A stretch of 36,796 nucleotides of DNA from Sebaldella sp. S0638 (lineage in GTDB: Bacteria; Fusobacteriota; Fusobacteriia; Fusobacteriales; Leptotrichiaceae), in assembly GCF_024158605.1 (NCBI RefSeq), contig NZ_JAMZGM010000035.1, forward strand, positions 1 to 36,796. Reading direction: 5' to 3'. The notes under the pieces are model-generated. The model saw only the letters and a program-made list of their open reading frames with translations. It did not search any database and had not been told where the DNA came from. A program made the position numbers and the translations under genes. Numbering within the stretch: the first letter of the stretch is position 1; each line of letters opens with the position of its first letter. This document shows, in pieces, positions 24,912 through 33,929 of this stretch.

Positions 24912-25095
24912 ATCTCCTTATCCTTCAGCAAGCTTAGAATTCATATGACGTTTTTCCTTTGCTGCTAAAGTATTTACACCTTATTTATGTATGCTAATAT
25001 ATTTTTTTTAAAGTTAAGGTACTAACATAACATTATATTACATTTTCAGAAAAAATAAAATGTTTTTTTATAAAATAAAAGATTAATATTACTTT

Positions 25096-25138
25096 TTTAT
25101 AAAATAAAATCCCGTTATCTAGAAATAAAGGGATTTTT
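25096..25138 (-). terminator. Intrinsic terminator after the small lipoprotein gene
   Basis: On the minus strand AAAATCCC pairs with GGGATTTT (arms at 25130-25137 and 25106-25113), followed by ATTTTATAAAAAA. It starts four bases after the stop at 25142. Confidence 0.7.
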
Positions 25139-25141
25139 ATG

Positions 25142-25555
25142 TTAGTCTATTATAACTTCTGTATGGTATCTGTCTTCCGGAGCTCTGTAATTTACTATTC
25201 TGTTAACATAAATAGTACCTTCTTTTATCTCTCCCTGCACTTCCAAGTTTATATATTCATATGACTGAACATCAAACTTATCTGTTACTTTTTGAACTAT
25301 ATTTTCCAGAAGCCCTGTATTATCTACTAGATTATAACTTATCTCTTTATCTTTCAAAATCAGTCTGTCTTTCTTATAAACAAAAACTCCTGTGGCTGGA
25401 TAATACTGCCCTTCTCTTATCTGCCCTACCGGCTTTGGCGCCTCTGTTGCTGCAGTTGTAGTTTTAGATGTCTGCGTTTTTTTGCTGTTCTTTTTATTTG
25501 CTGATGAACATGACATCAACAGTAATAAAATTAAGAATATTGATAACTTTTTCAT
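25142..25555 (-). CDS. Small lipoprotein of unknown function
   Basis: A 137-residue exported lipoprotein. The signal peptide KKLSIFLILLLLMSC has a good lipobox (LMSC, Cys16), followed by a Lys/Thr/Ala-rich linker to about residue 45. The folded part (GQYYPATGVFVYKKDRLILK, then YEYINLEVQGEIKEGTIYVN) looks like an all-beta domain. I do not recognise the family. GGAGG precedes the ATG; a terminator follows, so it is a single-gene unit. Confidence 0.72.
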   Translation of the reverse strand: MKKLSIFLILLLLMSCSSANKKNSKKTQTSKTTTAATEAPKPVGQIREGQYYPATGVFVYKKDRLILKDKEISYNLVDNTGLLENIVQKVTDKFDVQSYEYINLEVQGEIKEGTIYVNRIVNYRAPEDRYHTEVIID

Positions 25556-25657
25556 ATATTTCCTCCAAATATTATATATTTAATTTCTTTTATCTTTCCC
25601 TATTATTATACATATTTTTCCCTGTTAATTCAAGTTTTCATATTCAGCTTTACGGCT

Positions 25658-26269
25658 TTATTTATGAAAGCCCAGATCAGCCGGATTATAATCACCTGAT
25701 ATGTGTTCTGCTTTTCCTCCGTTTTTTTCATACTCTTTCCTCATTACAGCTACTTTTTCTATAAGCTCCACAGTATCTTCCTCAAGCTTATCCCTGTTAA
25801 AAATTCCTTTTGACCAGTAATCAAGAATCAGCTTACTGTCACCGTATATCATCGTTATTCCTTTTTTCACAGCATATTTCAAAGCTATATATATTCCCAC
25901 AAGCTCGCCGTAATTATTTGTTCGTCCTTTTTTCAATACATAATTGCCGTGAACAGAAACTTTTTCCTCAGAAAGTATTTTGGGTAAAAGAGAATTGCCT
26001 TTATAGTCCGTTACACGTACTTCCACGCCTATGCCGCGCCCTGTTCCCGCATCAAAGTAAAGTGCTTTTTTATCTAAGACAGGTGCTTTCTTCTCCTTAA
26101 TTTCATATTCTGCTCCGGAATCAAGCCATTCTTTGGCATCATCACGTGACGGAAATGATTTATAACGTGCTTTCTGACCTTTTACCAGTATTTCGCATTC
26201 TTTCCAGTTTTCCAGAATCCCGCTTTCGTCACTTTCCACAAGATAATATGCATAATATTTTTTTGCCAT
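25658..26269 (-). CDS. Viroplasmin-type RNase H1
   Basis: This 203-residue ribonuclease degrades the RNA strand of RNA-DNA hybrids. The N-terminal viroplasmin-like (Cauli_VI) domain covers residues 1-55 (KKYYAYYLV, GQKARYKSFPSRDDAKEWL) and helps bind hybrids. The RNase H fold has the four acidic residues: Asp73 (LYFDAGTGRG), Glu122 (NNYGELVG), Asp144 (YGDSKLI) and Asp198 (NPADLGFHK), with Asp193 also near. CGGAG precedes the ATG at 26269. It is divergent from the Fur-family gene. I leave the symbol blank because rnhA is generally used for the form without the extra domain. Confidence 0.88.
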   Translation of the reverse strand: MAKKYYAYYLVESDESGILENWKECEILVKGQKARYKSFPSRDDAKEWLDSGAEYEIKEKKAPVLDKKALYFDAGTGRGIGVEVRVTDYKGNSLLPKILSEEKVSVHGNYVLKKGRTNNYGELVGIYIALKYAVKKGITMIYGDSKLILDYWSKGIFNRDKLEEDTVELIEKVAVMRKEYEKNGGKAEHISGDYNPADLGFHK

Positions 26270-26408
26270 TTTTCTCCGGTTTCACTTTCAAATTTTTTTT
26301 AATTATAGCATATTATAAGGTTTTTAAAAAGTATAATATTCTTAATTATTTACGCTGTCAGTGTCATCTCTCATTACAGAGGTATTTTTAGTTTACTGAA
26401 AGTATTAT

Positions 26409-26437
26409 TTGACAAACTTTAAAATAAATACTAAAAT
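26409..26437 (+). promoter_or_regulatory. Promoter of the Fur-family regulator and zinc transporter operon
   Basis: TTGACA (26409-26414), a 17-base spacer and TAAAAT (26432-26437). The predicted start of transcription (near 26444) falls inside the 7-1-7 operator that follows. Confidence 0.72.
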
Positions 26438-26441
26438 AATA

Positions 26442-26456
26442 TGCGAATGATTTGCA
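26442..26456 (+). promoter_or_regulatory. Zur/Fur-type 7-1-7 operator
   Basis: TGCGAATGATTTGCA is a 7-1-7 inverted repeat with six of seven positions matched, the geometry of Fur-family boxes (PerR, Zur, Fur). It overlaps the predicted transcription start of the operon, so binding by the encoded regulator would repress its own synthesis and that of the transporter. Confidence 0.6.
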
Positions 26457-26480
26457 AATTTATATAAGGTGATAAAAATT

Positions 26481-26837
26481 ATGAAACATTTAACAAAAAA
26501 CAGAAAAGAGATTCTGGATATAATCTCTGATTCCAAAAAACCGCTTAACGTAAAGCAAATAAAGACAAAAGTAGATTTTGATACTTCCACTATATACAGA
26601 GCTTTGGATTTTCTGGAAAATCTCGAGTATATACATTCCGTAATTTTTGATAATGAAAAATATTATTTCAAAGATAAAGACGGAAATTTTATTATATGTA
26701 ATTCATGCAGGGAAATAGAAGTTTTTCCTGTTCAGTCTGTTAGTGAGGAAGAAAATATACTGAAACAAAAATTCGGCTTTTTGCCGTTATCTCATATTTT
26801 TTTATTTAAAGGTCTTTGCAGAAAATGTAACACATAA
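26481..26837 (+). CDS. Fur-family metal-responsive repressor, probably Zur
   Basis: A 118-residue regulator with an N-terminal winged helix (TKNRKEILDIISDSKKPLNV, then TSTIYRALDFLENLEYI) and a C-terminal dimer domain. Both structural-zinc CxxC pairs are present: Cys73/Cys76 (ICNSC) and Cys113/Cys116 (CRKC). His105 is in place. The His-rich stretch that normally precedes the first Cys pair (HHxH) reads DGNF here, so part of the sensor site is changed. I chose the ATG at 26481 behind AAGGTG; a GTG at 26469 overlaps that site. The zinc transporter genes follow directly, which is why I favour Zur over Fur or PerR. Confidence 0.85.
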   Translation: MKHLTKNRKEILDIISDSKKPLNVKQIKTKVDFDTSTIYRALDFLENLEYIHSVIFDNEKYYFKDKDGNFIICNSCREIEVFPVQSVSEEENILKQKFGFLPLSHIFLFKGLCRKCNT

Positions 26838-26859
26838 TCCATGAAAGGAGATATTAATT

Positions 26860-27765
26860 ATGAACAAAATATCAAAATACTTAATTACAGGCCTGTTTTT
26901 TCTTCTTTTTTTATTTTCATGCCAAAATCAGAAGAATCCCGATACATCCGCTGCTTCTGAAAATGCTGCTGCTTCAGATAAAAAAAATCATATTTCGGTA
27001 AGTATCCCGCCGTTAAAATGGATCACGGAAAAAATAGCCGGAGACGATTTTACGGTAACATCTGTAGTCAGTTCTAATATAAGTCCCGAATTATTTGATC
27101 CGTCGGTAAAAACTATTGAACAGCTTGAAGAATCAGACTTATATTTCTCTTTTGATTTATTTGCTTTTGAACATAAACTGGAAGATGCTGTAAGTAATCC
27201 CGGAAAGATATATAATGTTCTGGAAAATAATACCGGACTGCTGAAAGAAGCTGAAAACGAACATGCAGGAGAAGGACACAGCCACGGCGAATATGACCCG
27301 CATGTGTGGTTTTCTATGGATATAGATTCTTCAATTGCTGAAAACATCAAAAATGTTCTTTCGGAAAAATATCCCGAAAAAAAAGAAATATTTGAAAAAA
27401 ATTATTCTGATTTTATTTCAGAAATTAACAGTTTCAAAGCCGGATTAAAGGATTCTGTCAACAGTAAGAAAAGCAGGATTTTTGTTATTTATCATCCCGC
27501 GCTTACTTACTTTGCAAAAGAATATAATCTTACGCAGATATCTGTAGAACAGGAAGGAAAAGAACCTACTGCACAATATTTACAGACTGTAATAGATGAA
27601 ATCAGAAAAAACAATGTAGCAGTTCTTCTGGTACAGCCTCAGTTCCCGAAAAGTTCTGTGGAACTGATTTCCAAAGAAGTTCCCGGTATAAAAATTATAG
27701 AATTCAATCCCCTTGAGGAAAATATTTTTGACAATCTGAAAAAACTTACAGATTCATTGGAGTGA
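26860..27765 (+). CDS. znuA: Zinc/manganese ABC transporter substrate-binding lipoprotein
   Basis: This 301-residue cluster 9 (TroA/ZnuA-type) metal-binding protein is anchored by lipobox LFSC (Cys21). The mature part begins with an Ala/Ser/Asp linker. A His/Glu-rich loop (EHAGEGHSHGEYDPH, 134-148) is typical of zinc-binding members. Likely ligands are His148 (DPHVWF) and His212 (YHPAL). The position that is usually the first His ligand ('PHxFEP') is Glu77 (SPELFDPS), and the last Asp ligand ('DPL') is Asn283 (FNPLEEN). AAGGAG precedes the ATG. It lies 22 bases after the Fur-family gene. The symbol follows family and context. Confidence 0.85.
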   Translation: MNKISKYLITGLFFLLFLFSCQNQKNPDTSAASENAAASDKKNHISVSIPPLKWITEKIAGDDFTVTSVVSSNISPELFDPSVKTIEQLEESDLYFSFDLFAFEHKLEDAVSNPGKIYNVLENNTGLLKEAENEHAGEGHSHGEYDPHVWFSMDIDSSIAENIKNVLSEKYPEKKEIFEKNYSDFISEINSFKAGLKDSVNSKKSRIFVIYHPALTYFAKEYNLTQISVEQEGKEPTAQYLQTVIDEIRKNNVAVLLVQPQFPKSSVELISKEVPGIKIIEFNPLEENIFDNLKKLTDSLE

Positions 27766-27767
27766 AT

Positions 27768-28433
27768 ATGACTAAACATTTGATTGAAATAAATAATCTG
27801 AATTTCAAATATGAAAATAATATAATACTGGATGATGTTTCTTTTAATATTACACAAAATGAAAACATAGGTATTTTGGGAAGAAACGGCGGTGGCAAGT
27901 CTACTTTAATAAAACTGATTCTCGGATTCCTAAAGCCTTCATCCGGTTCGATAAAATATAATATAGACAGAAAAAAGACGGGATATCTCCCGCAAATAAG
28001 GGAATTTGACGCGTCTTTCCCGATTTCGGTATATGATCTTGTTATATCAGGACTTACAGACAAAAAAAATCTGTTCAGAAAATTTAACTCGCAGGAAAAG
28101 AGGTCTGCTTCTGATATTATGGAAGAATTCGGCATACTGGAATTACAGGAGAAGCTTATAAACGAAGTTTCAGGCGGCCAGCTGCAGAGAGCCCTCATAG
28201 CCAGAGCGCTTATTTCTAATCCTGAACTGATTATACTTGATGAACCTGAGTCATTTCTGGATAAAAATTTCGAAGCAAAATTATATAATAAAATAAAAAC
28301 ATTAAAAGATTCCACAGTAATTATTATTTCACATGAACTGGACGAAATTTATAAATATATTGATTCAGTTTTACTTGTGGAAAAGGAAGCAAAATTTTAT
28401 AAAGACAAAAATACTTTTATGAAAGGCAGATAA
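27768..28433 (+). CDS. znuC: Zinc ABC transporter ATP-binding protein
   Basis: This 221-residue ABC ATPase energises metal uptake. It has the Walker A motif GRNGGGKST (38-46), Q-loop LPQIREFD, signature VSGGQLQRALIARAL, Walker B LIILDEPESFLD and the switch His in IISHELDE. I chose the ATG at 27768, five bases after GGAG; a GTG at 27762 overlaps the stop of the previous gene. The overlap and spacing show tight co-translation with the binding protein. It is slightly shorter than E. coli ZnuC, which carries an extra C-terminal tail. Confidence 0.92.
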   Translation: MTKHLIEINNLNFKYENNIILDDVSFNITQNENIGILGRNGGGKSTLIKLILGFLKPSSGSIKYNIDRKKTGYLPQIREFDASFPISVYDLVISGLTDKKNLFRKFNSQEKRSASDIMEEFGILELQEKLINEVSGGQLQRALIARALISNPELIILDEPESFLDKNFEAKLYNKIKTLKDSTVIIISHELDEIYKYIDSVLLVEKEAKFYKDKNTFMKGR

Positions 28434-29276
28434 ATGGACTTTATTACTTCAATATTAAAATATCCTTTTATGCAGAATGCATTAATCGTGGGATTTTTAT
28501 CAAGCATATGCTGCGGTACCATAGGAACATACATAGTCAATAAAAAAATGGTATTTATTTCTTCCAGTATCAGCCATGCTTCATACGGAGGAATCGGAAT
28601 CGGCTTATATCTGATCTCGGTATTTAATCTTCCTATAAAAGATCCTATACTTTTTGCACTTATTTTTTCCATATTTTCAGGAGTTCTTATTTTGCTTCTA
28701 AAAGATAAGTTTAACTTGAAAGATGATCTTAGTATAGGAATAATCATGACTTTCGGAATGGCTGTGGGAATTATTTTTTCCTTTATGACACCGGGCTATC
28801 AGGCCGATCTCTCTACTTACCTTTTTGGGAATATACTTTTATCGAACAAAGGGAATATAATATTTTTATTAGTTTTAGACATTATAATTATTATTGTTTT
28901 TTTTATTTTTTATAAAGCAATTATTTATAGCAGCTTTGATGAAAATTTTTATAATATTTATGGAGTTCCTGTAAAATTTATAAATTATCTGTTGATAATT
29001 CTGATATCTTCTGCTATTATAATAAATATAAAGACAATCGGTATCATTTTAATTATTTCTATATTGACAATTCCACAGGCGACAGCCTCACTGCTAGTAA
29101 AAAAGTACTATTTAATAATTATTCTTTCGGGGATTTTCTCATTTTTGGGAATACTTTCCGGTTTATATTTTTCATACAGTCTGAATATTCCTTCAGGCCC
29201 GGCAATAATACTGTCACTTACAGTTATTCTTTTGTTCACCAAAGGTTTTAGACGATTACTCAAAAAAACTGCTTGA
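28434..29276 (+). CDS. znuB: Zinc ABC transporter permease
   Basis: This 280-residue ABC-3 family membrane protein has about eight hydrophobic segments. Recognisable are ALIVGFLSSICCGTIGTYIV near the start, SSSISHASYGGIGIGLYL (the motif contacting the ATPase), IKTIGIILIISILTIPQATA and GLYFSYSLNIPSGPAIIL. The ATG directly follows the TAA of znuC; the AAAGG ribosome site lies within the end of znuC. It is the last gene of the regulator-transporter operon; its stop codon overlaps the -35 box of the dps promoter and no terminator lies between. Confidence 0.92.
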   Translation: MDFITSILKYPFMQNALIVGFLSSICCGTIGTYIVNKKMVFISSSISHASYGGIGIGLYLISVFNLPIKDPILFALIFSIFSGVLILLLKDKFNLKDDLSIGIIMTFGMAVGIIFSFMTPGYQADLSTYLFGNILLSNKGNIIFLLVLDIIIIIVFFIFYKAIIYSSFDENFYNIYGVPVKFINYLLIILISSAIIINIKTIGIILIISILTIPQATASLLVKKYYLIIILSGIFSFLGILSGLYFSYSLNIPSGPAIILSLTVILLFTKGFRRLLKKTA

Positions 29277-29312
29277 CAAAAACTAAGAAGAAGTGCATTA
29301 TATTAAATATAA
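29273..29312 (+). promoter_or_regulatory. dps promoter with PerR-type box
   Basis: TTGACA at 29273-29278 is followed at 17 bases by CATTAT, or at 20 by TATATT. TTATATT-A-AATATAA (29298-29312) is a perfect 7-1-7 inverted repeat over the -10 region, close to the PerR consensus TTATAATnATTATAA (two mismatches). This fits peroxide or iron control of a Dps gene. Confidence 0.65.
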
Positions 29313-29349
29313 AAATGAAATGATTATAAATTTATAGGAGGTACATATT

Positions 29350-29787
29350 ATGTCAAATGTAATTGAAAAACTAAACGTATATCTTGCGGATCTGAATGTA
29401 TTGTACAGAAAGGTTCAAAACTATCACTGGAATGTGGACGGAAGAAATTTCTTTACAATCCACGCAAAATTGGAAGAGTATTATGATGAAATCAATGAAA
29501 ACATCGACAGTATCGCAGAAAGAATTTTATCTATCAAGGGAAGACCATATGGAACTATGAAAAAATATCTTGAAATTACAAACATAAAAGAGGCTTCAGA
29601 TGAAGAAATTGCTGATCTTGATTTAGTAAAAATTTTAAAAGTAGATTTCGAAGCTCTTTTAGGTGAAGTAAAAGATATCAAAGCTGCTGCTGATGAAGCA
29701 AATGACTACGGAACTTCAGCTATGATGGACGAATTAATCATGGGATATGAAACAAAATTATGGATGCTTGGTGCGTTCTTAAAGTAA
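29350..29787 (+). CDS. dps: Dps-type ferritin-like protein
   Basis: This 145-residue four-helix protein assembles into 12-subunit shells that oxidise and store iron with hydrogen peroxide, protecting DNA. The inter-subunit ferroxidase ligands are all present with family spacing: His26 (NYHWNVDG), His38, Asp53 and Glu57. The N-terminus is short, without the Lys-rich tail used by some members to bind DNA. TAGGAGG lies nine bases before the ATG. It is a single gene ended by a strong terminator. The PerR-like box at its promoter suggests induction by peroxide (inference). Confidence 0.93.
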   Translation: MSNVIEKLNVYLADLNVLYRKVQNYHWNVDGRNFFTIHAKLEEYYDEINENIDSIAERILSIKGRPYGTMKKYLEITNIKEASDEEIADLDLVKILKVDFEALLGEVKDIKAAADEANDYGTSAMMDELIMGYETKLWMLGAFLK

Positions 29788-29801
29788 GAGACACTTTTTA
29801 G

Positions 29802-30788
<987 letters not shown>

Positions 30789-30797
30789 TTTTTATTT

Positions 30798-30836
30798 AAA
30801 ACAGCCCTGTGAGCTTATCATCAGGGCTGTTTTATA
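30798..30836. terminator. Intrinsic terminator between convergent genes
   Basis: AAAACAGCCCTG (30798-30809) pairs with CAGGGCTGTTTT (30822-30833). The symmetric A- and T-ends allow use in both directions, ending the aldo/keto reductase and the DUF1003 gene at 30871. Confidence 0.87.
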
Positions 30837-30870
30837 TATTTTCAATTTTATTTATAAATTTTACATTCTG

Positions 30871-31623
30871 CTATTTTATAGTATGGTTCTTCTTTTCGTA
30901 TGATTCCATCTTATTTTGCAGATCTTCAAGCAATTCCATCTGAATTCCCTGTATTTCCACAAGTTTGTCCCATTGCTCAGTGATCAGATGATTTAGTTTT
31001 TCATGAAGAATCTTGATTTCTATTTCTGCTTTCAGATTTACCTGATAGTCATTCTCAGCTCTTATTCTGTCTTTTTCTTCCTGTCTGTTCTGGCTCATCA
31101 TAATCACAGGAGCCTGAAGAGCAGCAAGACACGAAAGAACCAGATTCAATAAAATATAAGGGTAAGGATCAAAAGGCTTTTTCATAAGCGCTACACTGTT
31201 TAATATAATCCAGAATAATAAAATAGATATAAAAATCAGTATAAAAGTCCAGCTTCCTCCGAACTTAGCTACAGAATCAGCTATATTCTGTCCTATGACC
31301 TGCTTTCTGGAATATTCTTTATTGCTGTTTTCAGATATAATTTCTTTATTCAGTATACTGTTTAGCACTTCCTCCTCAGTCTGTGCATAAGCTTTTTCTT
31401 TTCTCAGCAATGATTCTATATACTTTTTTCTGTAATAATTCAAATCAGAACTAGATATGAAAGTATCTTCGGTAAATTCCGGATGATCTTCCATTATTAA
31501 TTCTGAAATTTCGTGATAAATACTTCTTAGAAAAATCCCGTTATTACTATTCCTGATGTATTTTCCAGCATATTTTTTCATTATTTTCCAGCCTTTCCCT
31601 ATAGTTTCTTCAGTAATTTTCAT
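30871..31623 (-). CDS. DUF1003 membrane protein
   Basis: A 250-residue protein. The N-terminal part, rich in charged residues, ends in VIGQNIADSVAKFGGSWTFI, leading to two membrane helices (about 120-140 and 155-175) and then the highly characteristic DUF1003 stretch APVIMMSQNRQEEKDRIRAE, NDYQVNLKAEIEIKILHEKL, and a C-terminal coiled coil. Its biochemical role is unknown. The start is uncertain: ATG at 31623 has only a distant AAGGTG, a GTG at 31638 overlaps that site, and ATG at 31581 (KKYAGKYIRN) is another option. It lies downstream of the SIMPL genes, 75 bases apart. Confidence 0.8.
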   Translation of the reverse strand: MKITEETIGKGWKIMKKYAGKYIRNSNNGIFLRSIYHEISELIMEDHPEFTEDTFISSSDLNYYRKKYIESLLRKEKAYAQTEEEVLNSILNKEIISENSNKEYSRKQVIGQNIADSVAKFGGSWTFILIFISILLFWIILNSVALMKKPFDPYPYILLNLVLSCLAALQAPVIMMSQNRQEEKDRIRAENDYQVNLKAEIEIKILHEKLNHLITEQWDKLVEIQGIQMELLEDLQNKMESYEKKNHTIK

Positions 31624-31698
31624 TAAACTGTCTATCACCTTATCTTACCATATTTCTGTGCTTGAATAAAAACCTAAAATATCTTTTTCCTTAAATTT

Positions 31699-32781
31699 TT
31701 AATCAGTTAAAGCTTGGGATTTCTCTATTTGAAATTCAATATTTACAGTTTTGGAAATTGTGATTTTTCCGGGATTTATTATCAGATTACTGCTGTTTGC
31801 AAGCTTTATCAGATCATTATCGGATTTTTTCGCAATCTCGTCAATATCTTCATAAAAATTATTATAGCTGTCAAAATAATCATAAACAGGTTCCGCCTGC
31901 CCTGTACTGTTATCTGTTATCATAAGGGGCTTTTTCAGACTCAGGTCTGTTTTCCCGAGAATTTTTTCTGCTTTTCCCAGAGCTTCCCTGTAAGCTTTCT
32001 CATATAATTTATTTTCTAATACTGTTTTATTATCAACATCATACTCAATATAGCCTTCGGGATAAATATTCAGAGCAAAGGCCAGATTAATGATTTTACC
32101 TATGTTTTTTATATCCCTTGTCTGTATCTTTATTCTATGGTTAACAGTCCCTCTGTCCACCTCTTTTTCCACATATTCTTCAAGGCTGTTTTCTTCTGTA
32201 TCATAAGAAGCTATAGACATTTTTGAAACAAGTCCTGATTTTAGGATTTTTGTCTCCATCTGTTTATATCTGTTAAGCGTTTTCTGATATGATGCCTTGC
32301 TTTCAGGCGCACTTTCTTCTATGCTGAATTCATACTCACCTGTTTTGTCTCCGGCTTTTGAAAAATAATCTATATTTTCCGCTGAAAGTATCCCTGTAAT
32401 TTCTCTCAGATTTTCCTGATTATCAACAGTAATTTCTATATTCAGCATAGTAACGTATTCTTTTTTCCCTTCATTTTTCAAAACTGAATCCCAGTCTTTT
32501 GTTTCATATGAATCATATAATTCTGATTCTATTTTTTCATATTTTACACCTGATTTAGACAGCAGCTTTTTAAACCTTTGAAGTATTCTGGCATTCTCGT
32601 CACTGGCTTTCTTAAGAGTTTCCTTTTCTGTGGTAATAACAAATGTTATCCCTGCTGTATCAGGGGAAAAAGTTTCGGATGCAGTTCCTGTTACCTGAAT
32701 TCGTTTATAAAAAACGTCACTTTCTTCTGAATAAATAATAATTGTAAAAATCAATACTAAAACTGCTGTTATTTTTCTCAT
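31699..32781 (-). CDS. SIMPL-domain (DUF541) secreted protein, subtype A copy 2
   Basis: A 360-residue exported protein. The signal peptide is KITAVLVLIFTIIIYS, then the SIMPL/BP26 core: YKRIQVTGTASETFSPDTAG (25-44), an ELYDSYET strand, YVTMLNIEITV, YEKAYREALGKAEKILG and the final ITISKTVNIEFQIEK strand. In Brucella and E. coli (YggE) relatives this fold makes periplasmic or channel-like oligomers tied to stress; the function is not established. It pairs with the gene at 33930 (subtype A copy 1), to which I estimate 55-60% identity by eye. It ends the four-gene array, 17 bases after its subtype B partner, behind a weak ribosome site. Confidence 0.85.
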   Translation of the reverse strand: MRKITAVLVLIFTIIIYSEESDVFYKRIQVTGTASETFSPDTAGITFVITTEKETLKKASDENARILQRFKKLLSKSGVKYEKIESELYDSYETKDWDSVLKNEGKKEYVTMLNIEITVDNQENLREITGILSAENIDYFSKAGDKTGEYEFSIEESAPESKASYQKTLNRYKQMETKILKSGLVSKMSIASYDTEENSLEEYVEKEVDRGTVNHRIKIQTRDIKNIGKIINLAFALNIYPEGYIEYDVDNKTVLENKLYEKAYREALGKAEKILGKTDLSLKKPLMITDNSTGQAEPVYDYFDSYNNFYEDIDEIAKKSDNDLIKLANSSNLIINPGKITISKTVNIEFQIEKSQALTD

Positions 32782-32798
32782 ATTTTCCCGAATCCCTT

Positions 32799-33869
32799 CT
32801 ACTTCATCTCAAAAAGAACGCTTACATTCTGAGTCAGCTTTATTACCTGAGGCTTGTAATCTACCTGCGGCTTTGGAGCCGGAGCCATCATTTTTGCTGA
32901 TATTCCAGCTGAATTTACCCTCATATCCTCATCATAGCTCATTTCACTTTGTGCAATCTGTCTGCTATAGTTATAATCCTGCTGAATAGCCAGATTTTGA
33001 TAAGATATACTTTCGCTTACCACCAGAGGATCTCCGAGTCTCATTTCACTTGATTTCAATATGCTTGCAGCCTTAGTTTTCGTCTGCTCGTAGGCAGTAT
33101 TATAAAGCTCCGACTCTATCTTTTCTTTATTCGATATATCAAAGGCTATGCTTCCCTGTATATTTATTTTGTTATTTTCTGCTATTTTTATTACATCATT
33201 TATTTTATTTATATCTTTCAATTCCAGTACAAAGTCATTATATACATTATGATAATCCTTTGTTTTCAAAGGCTTGTTATCTACTGTTTCTTTTGATACA
33301 GTGGAATAAGAATATACAGATATATCATTTCCGCTTATCCCTAGTCTTGCCAGCTGAGACTTCACATTATCATATACCTTAAATGTATCTGATATTGCTG
33401 TTGCTTTTTCAGGATTATTTCTGTTTATTTCCCCGTAATATATTGACTTGTCTGTACTGTCACTTTTCAGACTTTTTATCTTGTTGCTTTCAGACAAACT
33501 TATCAGATCAGGTATTTTTGTAAGATCAGTTACTTTTATGGCAAAATACAATGTTGTGTAATATTCCGTTTTTTTACTTTCCGCTGTATCTCTTTCACTT
33601 GTTTTCTGTGTGTAATAATTATATGTTTCTATATTTCCCAAAGGAATATTTTTCTTTTTTAGTTCATTTTTAAAATTTTCCATATTCTGTGAATTTTCCT
33701 GCCCTGCTTTTTTCAGGTCTTCATTCTTTGTATATACCCTGAAATTCATCTTTGCTATATCAGGCATAACTTCTTTTTCCGCATTTCCGGTAACACTTAT
33801 TTTCCTTATAGGTTCACTAAATATAAATACTGAAAATATCAAAGTTAATACTAAAATGATCTTTTTCAT
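32799..33869 (-). CDS. SIMPL-domain (DUF541) secreted protein, subtype B copy 2
   Basis: A 356-residue exported protein with signal peptide KKIILVLTLIFSVFIFS. The SIMPL core begins PIRKISVTGNAEKEVMPDIA and includes KTEYYTTLYFAIKV, NDISVYSYSTV, ELYNTAYEQTKTKAASILKS and VIKLTQNVSVLFEMK. It is a near copy of the protein at 35025-36107 (first 60 residues differ at about seven positions). A variable segment near residue 310 (DMRVNSAGISAKMMAPAPK) differs completely from the other copy, so the tail loop evolves fast. GGAGAG precedes the ATG. Confidence 0.87.
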   Translation of the reverse strand: MKKIILVLTLIFSVFIFSEPIRKISVTGNAEKEVMPDIAKMNFRVYTKNEDLKKAGQENSQNMENFKNELKKKNIPLGNIETYNYYTQKTSERDTAESKKTEYYTTLYFAIKVTDLTKIPDLISLSESNKIKSLKSDSTDKSIYYGEINRNNPEKATAISDTFKVYDNVKSQLARLGISGNDISVYSYSTVSKETVDNKPLKTKDYHNVYNDFVLELKDINKINDVIKIAENNKINIQGSIAFDISNKEKIESELYNTAYEQTKTKAASILKSSEMRLGDPLVVSESISYQNLAIQQDYNYSRQIAQSEMSYDEDMRVNSAGISAKMMAPAPKPQVDYKPQVIKLTQNVSVLFEMK

Positions 33870-33929
33870 TTTCTCTCCTTTTCTTTCCGGTTCGTTCCTG
33901 TTTTAAAAAACCGGAATTATGAATATGCA

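Noticed and set aside
27746-28315. 189-codon minus-strand frame
   Set aside because: Antisense to znuC, which carries all ABC ATPase motifs.
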